From Verrucomicrobiota bacterium (lineage in GTDB: Bacteria > Verrucomicrobiota > Verrucomicrobiia > Verrucomicrobiales > Akkermansiaceae), in the NCBI GenBank assembly GCA_026397695.1, contig JAPLUJ010000187.1, positions 1-11,781 of the forward strand: 11,781 nt of DNA, in the 5' to 3' direction. The notes beneath the pieces were generated by a model, which ran no database searches, was not told the origin of the DNA, and saw only the letters and a program-made list of their open reading frames with translations. Numbering within the stretch: the stretch's first letter is position 1; every line of letters starts with the position of its first letter. Positions 1 to 5,637 of this stretch are shown piece by piece. A program made the position numbers and the translations under genes.

Positions 1-1389
1 GTGATGCATGTGTTCGTTCAAGCGAAGGAAAGCGGGATCGATGACTCCGATATGTCTGCGAACATCAAGAGCTTCCTAAACGCGAACCGTGGCGTCCGAA
101 TCTACCGCGACGGCTTTCGAGTAAAGCCGTATGGTGACCCTGGGGGCACCAATGATTGGCTGAGGCTGTCCATGCGTAGGAGTCTAAATCCCGCCGCAAG
201 ATCACGGAAGAGTTGGAAACTGGCATATCATCAAGCTGTGGGCGCAGTTTTGATTTCCCAAATCACTAACCCGAATCTTAAAGATCAGACCAATCGCGAA
301 GGTCTATCGGAAAGTGGGGCACTCTCGGATCTCACCGCATTTGCTGAAAAGATCGTCGCTTGGTTTGAGAGTACTGCGAGTGAGGACTATCAGAAGCAAA
401 ATCCCCGAGAACCAAAAAAGCCTAAACCTGCCGCATCCACGGATACTCAGGATGTTTTTGCTCAGGCCGAGGCTGCAGTGTCGCAACTGGCCTTGACCGT
501 AGGTGGTGGGAGCAATGGACAGGCCGCAACGCCTGCCGCCGCCGCGGAAGCGGCGCTCCAAGCAGTCCAAGCCGCTCGATCGGAAATTGCGGCAATTGAA
601 CGTGATCACGAGGCGCAGGTATCAGAATTACTAGATGAGGCAAACATGGTGCGCAGTCTCGCCTCACTTGGCATCATGGCTGCCTATTTCGGCCACGAGC
701 GTGTGGGAGATGCAGGAAGTGTGCGTCAAAAGATGGCGGAACTGAGAAGGCTTATCAAGAACCCAAATGACTCACTATTTTCGGGAGAAACGGAGAAGTT
801 GGAGACTGTTGACCTGCTTGAGGCTGGTGTCATGCGCTTGGAGTCATTCGCCCGATTCGCGCTAGATGCCGTCCGCCCATGGAAGCGAAACGAACCGCCA
901 GCGGACCTCGTGGATGTGATCCACCGAACGGTGAAGACATTTCGCGAATCCCTCATTCGTTCAGGAATTAGAGTCGAACCTGAGGATGTCGTCGCAGCCT
1001 GGAAGAACTTCATCCCCCTGCCTGTCCACGGACGGACAGTTCAATGGGAATGCGTCGTTACAAACCTGATGGTAAATGCCCTTTGGGCTCTCCGTCAAAG
1101 GGCGTCATCCGAAAGAATTATCAAGTTATCACTGAGTCAAGCCGACGGATTCATATCATTTGGATTTGAAGACAGTGGAATCGGGTTGGAGGCCGGCACC
1201 GAAGGCAACATCTTTCGCCCAGGATTCTCAACCAAACGGGACCACCACGGCAAACAAGAGGGAACCGGGCTTGGGCTCACGCTTGTGAAATCATTTGTAG
1301 AGGAAGCAGGCGGCTCCATTGCTGTTACTGCGCGAGGGGCGCATGGAGGGGCTAGGTTTGAAATCAGAGCACCGATACGCCAGAATTAA
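1..1389 (+). CDS. GHKL ATPase / histidine-kinase-like sensor, 5'-truncated by window edge
   Basis: Probable ATP-dependent sensor kinase at the head of a putative defence operon. Window residues ~30-130 match the end of an Hsp90/MutL-like GHKL module as found in 'ATP-binding protein' families: a GVRIYRDGFRVKPYGDPG segment, then ITNPNLKDQTNREGL, the NREG stretch being characteristic. An Ala/Gln-rich, probably coiled-coil linker follows (~145-215). Then comes a complete histidine-kinase core: an H-box-like GHE (H232), N box NLMVNA (N355, N359), G1 DSGIGL (391-396), F box IFRPGF (404-409) and G2 GTGLGL (421-426). No transmembrane segment is visible, so it is probably cytosolic. The first ATP-binding lobe should lie upstream of the window, so the GTG at base 1 is not a credible start. 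The receiver gene begins 4 bp after its stop. Domain calls are confident. Kinase activity and a defence role are inferred. Confidence 0.9.
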   Translation: MMHVFVQAKESGIDDSDMSANIKSFLNANRGVRIYRDGFRVKPYGDPGGTNDWLRLSMRRSLNPAARSRKSWKLAYHQAVGAVLISQITNPNLKDQTNREGLSESGALSDLTAFAEKIVAWFESTASEDYQKQNPREPKKPKPAASTDTQDVFAQAEAAVSQLALTVGGGSNGQAATPAAAAEAALQAVQAARSEIAAIERDHEAQVSELLDEANMVRSLASLGIMAAYFGHERVGDAGSVRQKMAELRRLIKNPNDSLFSGETEKLETVDLLEAGVMRLESFARFALDAVRPWKRNEPPADLVDVIHRTVKTFRESLIRSGIRVEPEDVVAAWKNFIPLPVHGRTVQWECVVTNLMVNALWALRQRASSERIIKLSLSQADGFISFGFEDSGIGLEAGTEGNIFRPGFSTKRDHHGKQEGTGLGLTLVKSFVEEAGGSIAVTARGAHGGARFEIRAPIRQN

Positions 1390-1393
1390 ACAT

Positions 1394-2041
1394 ATGAAGC
1401 CTATCATTTACTATCTGGACGACATTCCCGAAGCCCGTAGAGATCTCCGCATGCAGCTTCGCGCGCTGTTCGAGGAAGATTTTGAGGTGCTCGAGTTGCC
1501 GCTCGAACGGGACATCAATCGATACCTCCGTCACATCAGTGATCTTCCAGTTGCCGCCATCTTCATCGATCAGAACCTTGATGAATCAGGTGCCATCACG
1601 GGATACACGGGAGTCAAGCTGGCGAGCTTTCTGCGGATTGTCCTGCCTAATCTACCGCTCTATCTGGTCACAGCCCATCCTATACAGGGTGAATTGGAAT
1701 CCGAGGAAGCTGGGAATGCCGAGGATGTAGTCGCGAAGACCACCCTGCTCCTAGACAGCCCTGCCTCCCGAAGATTCCGCCGGCAGTTTCTCAGGGACGT
1801 CGGAAGATACAACGATGCTCTCTCGAAAAATCAGCGACGCTTCCGGGAACTGCTGCCACGGAAACTTCGTGGAGAGTTGGAACCAGAACAGCTTGCTGAA
1901 TACGAAAACCTCAGATGTACTCGAGATTTAGTTACGGAAGCTGCCGAAGAAGCTAATACGTCCGCAGTTGAGCAAAAAATGGAAGAGATAGAAAAGCTGC
2001 TAGCCGAGGTGGAGAAAGTTCGCAAAGCCACGAATTCATGA
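1394..2041 (+). CDS. Stand-alone receiver (response regulator) with coiled-coil tail
   Basis: A 215-residue phospho-receiver protein. The acidic pair D9/D10 (YYLDD), phospho-acceptor D59 in AIFIDQNL, T93 in YLVTAHP and K115 in VVAKTT are all in the expected order, so the active site looks intact. The receiver fold ends near residue ~120. The rest (~135-215) is highly charged and helical, ending in a Glu/Lys-rich heptad-like stretch (EQKMEEIEKLLAEVEK). No winged-helix, HTH, GGDEF or other known output domain is present, so it should act by protein contact or as a phosphate sink, not as a transcription factor. I chose ATG 1394, 4 bp after the kinase stop, over the in-frame upstream start at 1319, which would lie inside the kinase gene and add a tail with no family likeness. 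The nuclease start overlaps its stop (ATGA). Its partner is presumably the adjacent kinase. Confidence 0.9.
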   Translation: MKPIIYYLDDIPEARRDLRMQLRALFEEDFEVLELPLERDINRYLRHISDLPVAAIFIDQNLDESGAITGYTGVKLASFLRIVLPNLPLYLVTAHPIQGELESEEAGNAEDVVAKTTLLLDSPASRRFRRQFLRDVGRYNDALSKNQRRFRELLPRKLRGELEPEQLAEYENLRCTRDLVTEAAEEANTSAVEQKMEEIEKLLAEVEKVRKATNS

Positions 2042-2670
2042 CCTTTTTTCCGACCATCGTTCGCCGGAGTCAGTATATCGGGGAGCCCAAGGTTTACACT
2101 TACCGGAGATATAAGTCCGAAATCGCCGAAGATTGTGCACACCGCTGTGTCTATTGCGACTGCCACTGCAACTCTCTTGGCGGGCACGTCTTGATGGAAT
2201 TAGACCACTTTAGGCCCAAATCCGTTCCCCATTTCCCAGAGTTGGAGAATGAGCCAAAGAATCTCGTCCTAGCCTGCCGAAGCTGCAACGGCAGGAAGCG
2301 GGACGACTGGCCGGCGGGAAAGGCGAAGGAAACAACTCATGTGGATGGGTTGGGATACATCGATCCTTTTGAAACACAGCGGCTCCTCTACTTTAATGTC
2401 GATGAGCGCGGAACCCTGGCTGCCAAGAAAGATCCCGCAGCTTATATGATCGAACAGTTGTCGCTGAATCGACCGTTTGCTGTTGCCATTCGCGCCCGCC
2501 GTCTTCTGCGGGGCAAGTTGCACGCCGCCATCGACAGACTTGCCGACGAACTGCGCGCTATGGACGATTCGGCGCATCAAGCAGGTCAGCTGCGACAGAT
2601 TGCGGACTTGCTCCAGGAGGCCAACCAAGCGTTGCGCGACTTGGAAATGGAAGACGGACCAGCCCTATAG
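2038..2670 (+). CDS. HNH endonuclease, probable effector of the kinase/receiver operon
   Basis: A 210-residue HNH (beta-beta-alpha-metal) nuclease. Visible motifs are C37-x2-C40 (CVYC), E54-x-D56-H57 (MELDHF) holding the catalytic His, N75 in PKNLVLAC, and C80-x2-C83-N84 (CRSCNG). This is the zinc-stabilised HNH layout seen in bacterial defence nucleases, such as the PtuB-like HNH proteins of Septu and some retrons. The C-terminal ~90 residues are helical and charged and may bind partners or DNA. Expected activity is metal-dependent DNA cleavage or nicking; this follows from the family and is not shown here. ATG 2038 overlaps the TGA of the receiver gene (ATGA), which implies translational coupling and near-fixed stoichiometry. 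No Shine-Dalgarno is visible. It is the last gene of the operon. Motifs are complete, so it is probably active. Confidence 0.92.
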   Translation: MTFFPTIVRRSQYIGEPKVYTYRRYKSEIAEDCAHRCVYCDCHCNSLGGHVLMELDHFRPKSVPHFPELENEPKNLVLACRSCNGRKRDDWPAGKAKETTHVDGLGYIDPFETQRLLYFNVDERGTLAAKKDPAAYMIEQLSLNRPFAVAIRARRLLRGKLHAAIDRLADELRAMDDSAHQAGQLRQIADLLQEANQALRDLEMEDGPAL

Positions 2671-2908
2671 TTTTCTTTCACCGAAACATAAGCAGGGATA
2701 GGGTCCGCGCATGATAACATTATGCATACCCCGGTCGGGTTTCCGGGCGGGATTCGTGCATGGGGAGACGCTTGAGATTCGGGTATGCGGGCGCGGTCTA
2801 TCATCCTCCTTCGCCACAGGCTACTGCGTGACAAGTGTGAAGGCGTGCGGTGACGGGGGCAGGCCATTTTCATCGCGAAGGATGCCCACTTGTTCCTGCA
2901 CCGGTGGC
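2671..2908. other. Gene-free spacer after the nuclease
   Basis: About 240 bp with no coding sequence I can support. Several frames are open on both strands, but they are rich in Arg, Ser, Pro and Cys and resemble no family. No hairpin followed by a T-run is visible after the nuclease stop, so no clear intrinsic terminator can be named. The only structure is one spaced inverted repeat, listed separately. Confidence 0.5.
2724..2788. repeat. Spaced 8-bp inverted repeat (GCATACCC / GGGTATGC)
   Basis: GCATACCC at 2724-2731 is perfectly complementary to GGGTATGC at 2781-2788, separated by 49 bp. It lies just beyond the end of the nuclease operon. It could form a long-loop stem or be a pair of protein-binding half sites. 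There is no T-run after it, so it is not a standard terminator. Chance occurrence is possible. Confidence 0.3.
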
Positions 2909-3403
2909 TCATGTCGGGCGCTGGAAGAGAATCTGTGAGTTGAATTCGTTGAGGCGTTGGGGTTTAAGGCGGAACCATGGGAGGATCTGGACGAAGCGAT
3001 TGGCGCCGCATCCGGGGACCTGGCACTCGAACTTGTGCTTGGGGCATTTGTTGAAATGACACACCATGCCGAGGTAGCGGCTATCGGCATGATCGATCAG
3101 GTGGATGGAAATCCTGCTGATCGCCTCGTCATGATCCGTGAGCAGGGAGTTTTCCGCCGTATGCTCGGCTTGATTTTCCGGGGTGGCATCAGAGATCGGC
3201 GCGTAGTGATCGTGTTTGGCGAAAAAACGATCCTCCACCCATTCCAATAGAAGCAAGTCACCGCGGTCTTGCGCGAGCGCGTGTTCCTGCATGATCGAGC
3301 CGGCACTCATTCCAAGGTCCATGGCCATCAGGACGTGACGTTCCTGCAATTGGCCGCTCTCCTTAAGCGCTTTCCAGGTGTGTGAGTTGGTTCTCCGGGC
3401 CAT
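2909..3403 (-). CDS. Hypothetical protein, doubtful
   Basis: A 164-residue open frame with no recognised family. The N-terminal half has plausible protein composition (TWKALKESGQLQERHVLMAM, then GDLLLLEWVEDRFFAKH). The C-terminal half holds a Cys/His cluster (CHFNKCPKHKFECQVPGC) that could bind a metal ion. It is predicted soluble, with no signal peptide or membrane segment. The start at 3403 is preceded by a weak AAGAA. It stands alone, pointing toward the nuclease operon. A 97-residue frame on the + strand (2957-3250) lies wholly antisense to it and also looks protein-like, so the strand choice rests mainly on length, composition and the Cys cluster. No function can be assigned. Confidence 0.4.
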   Translation of the reverse strand: MARRTNSHTWKALKESGQLQERHVLMAMDLGMSAGSIMQEHALAQDRGDLLLLEWVEDRFFAKHDHYAPISDATPENQAEHTAENSLLTDHDEAISRISIHLIDHADSRYLGMVCHFNKCPKHKFECQVPGCGANRFVQILPWFRLKPQRLNEFNSQILFQRPT

Positions 3404-3434
3404 TTCTTACAGGCGACACCCACAAGAAATCCGA

Positions 3435-3623
3435 ATGATCGGCGGTTTTCAAGCAAGATACGTGGAGAGCGTTCGCACCGGTCGGTCATCGGGGGGCAGT
3501 TCGGGCCGCATCACCATCACGCCGGTGGACGTGAACCTGCCGGAAAAGCCGGACCTCAAGGATTTGCCGAAAGCCACCAAGGCGAAAGTCACATGGGATG
3601 CGAAGAAGAACGTGCATCTTTAG
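3435..3623 (+). CDS. Short hypothetical ORF or gene remnant
   Basis: Sixty-two codons from ATG 3435. The last ~35 residues (starting ITITPVDVNLPEKPDLKDLP) have ordinary soluble-protein composition and could be the tail of a longer lost gene. The first ~25 are Ser/Gly/Arg-rich and unconvincing. An AAGAAA lies about 6 bp before the ATG. An in-frame start at 3378 exists but would overlap the opposite-strand ORF that starts at 3403. No family recognised. It may be a remnant. Confidence 0.25.
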   Translation: MIGGFQARYVESVRTGRSSGGSSGRITITPVDVNLPEKPDLKDLPKATKAKVTWDAKKNVHL

Positions 3624-3703
3624 ATTGCCCCCGAAGGGAAGTGTCGTGAAGAGCACTATTCCGTATGCTTAAAGTTCGTGGAAGTGGAGATGGGGGAAAA
3701 GAG

Positions 3704-3738
3704 TTAGTAGTTATTTGTTATAGGTTATAGGTTATTTG
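3704..3738 (+). repeat. Five-unit 7-bp tandem repeat (TTATAGG-like)
   Basis: Five consecutive heptamers: TTAGTAG (3704), TTATTTG (3711), TTATAGG (3718), TTATAGG (3725), TTATTTG (3732). The middle two are identical and the outer ones vary at positions 4-6. The tract is far richer in A/T than its surroundings. It sits between the short + ORF and the 3' end of the convergent gene pair. Its role is unknown. It could be slipped-strand material or an array of binding sites. Confidence 0.7.
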
Positions 3739-3756
3739 GGGAATAAAGGTCAGTGA

Positions 3757-4170
3757 TCAGCCGCTTCTGCTTTGCTTGAGAAACCGGTACAGCATGCCAC
3801 AGGTCGCATCGTATGACTGCTGCTCGCTTGCCGTGTGAAGGTGCCGGCAATAGGGACCTTCATGAGGGCCGATGGATTCCCATAATTTGTCGGCTGGAGC
3901 GGTTTTCTCGTAATCCTCGTACAAACTCACGTCGCGGAAGATCTCCCCGCCAAGCAGCCAGAGATTGTCCATGTGATTTTTAATCCCGCGCGCCGATGTG
4001 TTAGATTCTATCAGGGATTCGATGAACGGCTTCATCGCTTCGATAAGCCGCTGCCCATATGGGACGTCCTCGTCCACACCCATCCACGATTCCGGCCACT
4101 CGTCGCATTTCCGCAGGATCGACGGGGCCGGTCCCTGGATTTCGATTTTCTGTTTTTGTCGGGCAGGCAT
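3757..4170 (-). CDS. Conserved protein of unknown function (downstream gene of pair)
   Basis: A 137-residue soluble protein with no signal peptide. The pattern CDEWPESWMGVDEDVPYGQRLIE, then an amphipathic FIESLIESNTSARGIKNHMD stretch, LWLLGGEIFRD, and a C-terminal GPYCRHLHTASEQQSYDATC segment is, from memory, that of a conserved uncharacterised bacterial family. The length looks complete. The GIKNHMDNLWLLGGEI region resembles short helical DNA-binding or SAM-like segments of recombinase N-termini ('single-layer' helices), but this is only a resemblance. It lies 11 bp after the 79-residue gene, so the two are probably co-transcribed. A 188-residue + frame opposite it (3973-4539) is Arg/Ser-rich and rejected. 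Function unknown. The pairing of two small genes next to a toxin-antitoxin module is suggestive only. Confidence 0.75.
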   Translation of the reverse strand: MPARQKQKIEIQGPAPSILRKCDEWPESWMGVDEDVPYGQRLIEAMKPFIESLIESNTSARGIKNHMDNLWLLGGEIFRDVSLYEDYEKTAPADKLWESIGPHEGPYCRHLHTASEQQSYDATCGMLYRFLKQSRSG

Positions 4171-4181
4171 GTTAGACCGGG

Positions 4182-4421
4182 TTATGCGTTGTCATTGGGC
4201 GGCGGATCCTCTCGCACAGACAGCACCTCCGCTTCCTCCTGTCGTGCGAGCCAGGAGCGGAGTTCGGTGGCGTTGTTCACGACCGGGCGTGAGTGCGGAT
4301 TGGCTGTGGCCCAGCGGCGGGTGTTTTCGCAGAGACGGCGCACGTCGCCGCCGGCTTCGCGAGCCAGGTCGTCTTTGGTGCGCCAAAGGTCTTCAAGGAT
4401 CGGATTCGTTTTCGATTTCAT
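4182..4421 (-). CDS. Small conserved hypothetical protein (upstream gene of pair)
   Basis: Seventy-nine residues starting MKSKTNPILEDLWRTKDDL, then AGGDVRRLCENTRRW, VVNNATELRSWLARQEEAEV and an acidic, Pro-rich end. The N-terminal 'NPILEDLW.TKDDLA.EAGGD...LCENTR.WA..NP' layout is familiar to me from small proteins of many proteobacteria, Verrucomicrobiota and cyanobacteria with no assigned function. Such proteins often lie near toxin-antitoxin loci; I state this from recollection only. It is all-helical by appearance and has no signal peptide. The start at 4421 lacks a visible Shine-Dalgarno. The downstream 137-residue gene starts 11 bp after its stop, which suggests an operon transcribed away from the Phd/RelE pair. 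Confidence 0.75.
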   Translation of the reverse strand: MKSKTNPILEDLWRTKDDLAREAGGDVRRLCENTRRWATANPHSRPVVNNATELRSWLARQEEAEVLSVREDPPPNDNA

Positions 4422-4597
4422 AGGACGGAGTTGCCGCTTTCATGCCTTCAGGCTACCCACCGGATGCGCGTTGCGCCAAGCAGCAAATGAGGCTGGAGCA
4501 GTGAATCGGGAACAGGGATTGCAACTGAAGACATGGTGAATAAGGAGAGCAGAAAGGCAGGAAGAAGAACAGCATCTCGAAAATTTCCAAATCGGGA
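4422..4597. other. Divergent intergenic region between the - strand pair and the toxin-antitoxin module
   Basis: About 175 bp that must hold the promoter for the - strand pair. No convincing -35/-10 set for that direction could be picked. Small palindromes are present: GCCTTCAGGC at 4444-4453 and GCGC-gtt-GCGC at 4466-4476. Either could be an operator half-site or chance. The purine-rich stretch at ~4540-4570 encodes nothing recognisable. Confidence 0.4.
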
Positions 4598-4625
4598 TTG
4601 ACGTTCGAAACGGAGACTTTATGCT
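4598..4625 (+). promoter_or_regulatory. Sigma-70-like promoter of the toxin-antitoxin operon
   Basis: TTGACG at 4598-4603 (5 of 6 to TTGACA), a 16-bp spacer, then TATGCT at 4620-4625 (4 of 6 to TATAAT). With the usual 6-7 bp from the -10 to the start site, transcription should begin at about 4631-4632, on the A of the antitoxin ATG. The mRNA would therefore be leaderless or nearly so, which fits the absence of any Shine-Dalgarno before 4632. Confidence 0.6.
4602..4612. promoter_or_regulatory. Candidate operator CGTT-CGA-AACG in the promoter spacer
   Basis: An 11-bp inverted repeat with 4-bp arms and a 3-bp centre, beginning at the end of the -35 box and lying in the -35/-10 spacer. Phd/YefM antitoxins and their toxin complexes commonly repress their own promoters by binding short palindromes in this position. 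The assignment here is inference. Confidence 0.4.
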
Positions 4626-4631
4626 GCGCGT

Positions 4632-4892
4632 ATGAAAACTCTTTCGGTAACCGAAGGCAGGCAGAATCTGGGAGCGTGGCTCAAGCGTGCGCTTCAGGGC
4701 GAGGACGTGGGCTTCCTAGTGGACGGTCGGGTGGTGGCATTGCGCCCGGTGGAAGTTCACTCCGATGATTACGTTCTGCAGGAATACGGGGTGAGCGAGA
4801 AGCAGGCGGAACGCGCATACAAAGCGGTGAAAACCGCAGTGCGGCAGGCGCGTGCGGCAGGCCAGACGAAACCTTTCACCGGCAAGCTGTGA
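4632..4892 (+). CDS. Type II antitoxin, Phd/YefM-like
   Basis: An 86-residue antitoxin. The N-terminal half (MKTLSVTEGRQNLGAWLKRA, then DVGFLVDGRVVALRPVE) is the Phd/YefM DNA-binding and dimerisation fold: a short strand, a 'TEGRQNL' helix and a beta hairpin. The C-terminal half (~50-86) is a charged Lys/Arg/Ala-rich helix and tail, the part that in this family wraps around and neutralises the toxin. Length is typical (75-95). It should sit in the cytoplasm, neutralise the downstream toxin, and repress its own promoter. GTG of the toxin gene overlaps its stop codon (GTGA), the usual coupled order. The start is fixed by the promoter, whose predicted transcription start falls on this ATG. Confidence 0.87.
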   Translation: MKTLSVTEGRQNLGAWLKRALQGEDVGFLVDGRVVALRPVEVHSDDYVLQEYGVSEKQAERAYKAVKTAVRQARAAGQTKPFTGKL

Positions 4893-5164
4893 AAATCGAC
4901 CTCCACCCGCACCTGCGGAAACGGGTGGCGAAACTCAGTGCCGCTGACCGGGAGTTGATCGCGGCATGTTTACTGGCACTGGGTGATGGATTTGGAAATC
5001 CCCACCTGCATTCCGGCCTGGGAATCCGGCGCTTACGGAAAGATTTGTTCGAATGCCGCGCCGGTCTCCATTGGCGGGTCGTCTTCTTTGCCGAGAAAGC
5101 CTTGCTCACGGCCTATGACGTGATGACCCACGATGAAATCAAAGCATGGCTGCGCGGGTTCTAA
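4889..5164 (+). CDS. Type II toxin, RelE/ParE superfamily
   Basis: A 91-residue toxin starting at GTG 4889, which overlaps the antitoxin TGA by 4 bp. Features of the RelE/ParE fold: an N-terminal helical region (HLRKRVAKLSAADRELIAAC), a GDGFGNPHLHSGLGIRRLR segment, then the strands LFECRAGLHWRVVFFAE and ALLTAYDVMTHDEIKAWL. The 'GL..R.LR..L.E.R.G..WRVVF' pattern matches RelE-type mRNA interferases and ParE-like toxins, with the conserved Arg residues in the second half. Whether it cleaves ribosome-bound mRNA (RelE) or poisons gyrase (ParE) cannot be told from sequence. It appears full length with no disruption. Likely role: growth control or stabilisation of this accessory region. It could also act as abortive-infection defence, but nothing here shows that. 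Confidence 0.9.
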   Translation: MKIDLHPHLRKRVAKLSAADRELIAACLLALGDGFGNPHLHSGLGIRRLRKDLFECRAGLHWRVVFFAEKALLTAYDVMTHDEIKAWLRGF

Positions 5165-5637
5165 GCATCCTGTGATGCGTCGCCGGGGTTTTTCAAAATT
5201 GCCATCGAGCAGCGATGGTTGCTTCACAAGCAGGATGAGAGCACAGCGACCCGTCCAAGGACGGCGACATCATCAAGGCCGCGCCACCTGTCAAGCTCAT
5301 TCTTTTTTTTCTTTTCGGTTGCGCTCACACCGTCCGCAGGTAGCGTTCTCCCGACTGCTGTGTACGACTATTTTTGGTAGCTGGCCCGAACCGATATGAA
5401 GGAACCGGGGTCATTACCCGCTGGCCTATGTCACGCCCGATAAGGGAAGACAGAAAACCATCGGACGACCCCACTTAATGAGTTTACGGAACGTGGCTCA
5501 CAGCGCCAATGACGGCACAGCGGTCTTTTTTTGTCTCAAAGAATCGCGGATCGCTCATTGGGGGGGGGAATTCGGCAATTGCGTGATGGATATCATGCCC
5601 GCCAGTCATTTCAATCACTTCCCAATGGCATGTGACA
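5165..5637. other. Gene-poor region with homopolymer tracts
   Basis: No intact gene is supported. Open frames are short and without family likeness. Two small stems follow the toxin stop (GCATC/GATGC at 5165-5178 and CCATCG/CGATGG at 5202-5218), but neither leads into a T-run. Homopolymers are frequent: T8 at 5303-5310, T7 at 5526-5532 and G9 at 5560-5568. A + frame around 5240-5300 reads HSDPSKDGDIIKAAPPVKLI, which looks protein-like and may be gene debris. The stretch adjoins the peptidase pseudogene and may hold more of its decayed body. Confidence 0.5.
5560..5568 (+). repeat. G9 homopolymer tract
   Basis: Nine consecutive G on the + strand, between ATT and AATTC. Runs of this length are prone to slippage. 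It lies in gene-poor sequence beyond the 3' end of the peptidase remnant, so it most likely reflects relaxed selection and not phase variation. Confidence 0.8.

Noticed and set aside
1..2670. Naming the left operon as Detocs or Septu
   Set aside because: Detocs effectors carry their own receiver and Septu pairs its HNH with a different ATPase. Neither arrangement matches, so only a functional analogy is claimed.
2957..3250. 97-residue + strand ORF
   Set aside because: It is fully antisense to the longer - strand frame 2909-3403 with its Cys/His cluster. It was kept only as an alternative in the findings.
3704..3738. CRISPR array
   Set aside because: The units are 7 bp and contiguous without spacers, so it is an ordinary tandem repeat.
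3973..4539. 188-residue + strand ORF
   Set aside because: It is antisense to the two conserved - strand genes (4421-3757) and is Arg/Ser-rich with no family likeness. The - strand genes have clear conserved motifs.
5165..5218. Terminator after the toxin gene
   Set aside because: Stems GCATC/GATGC and CCATCG/CGATGG are short and not followed by a T-run.
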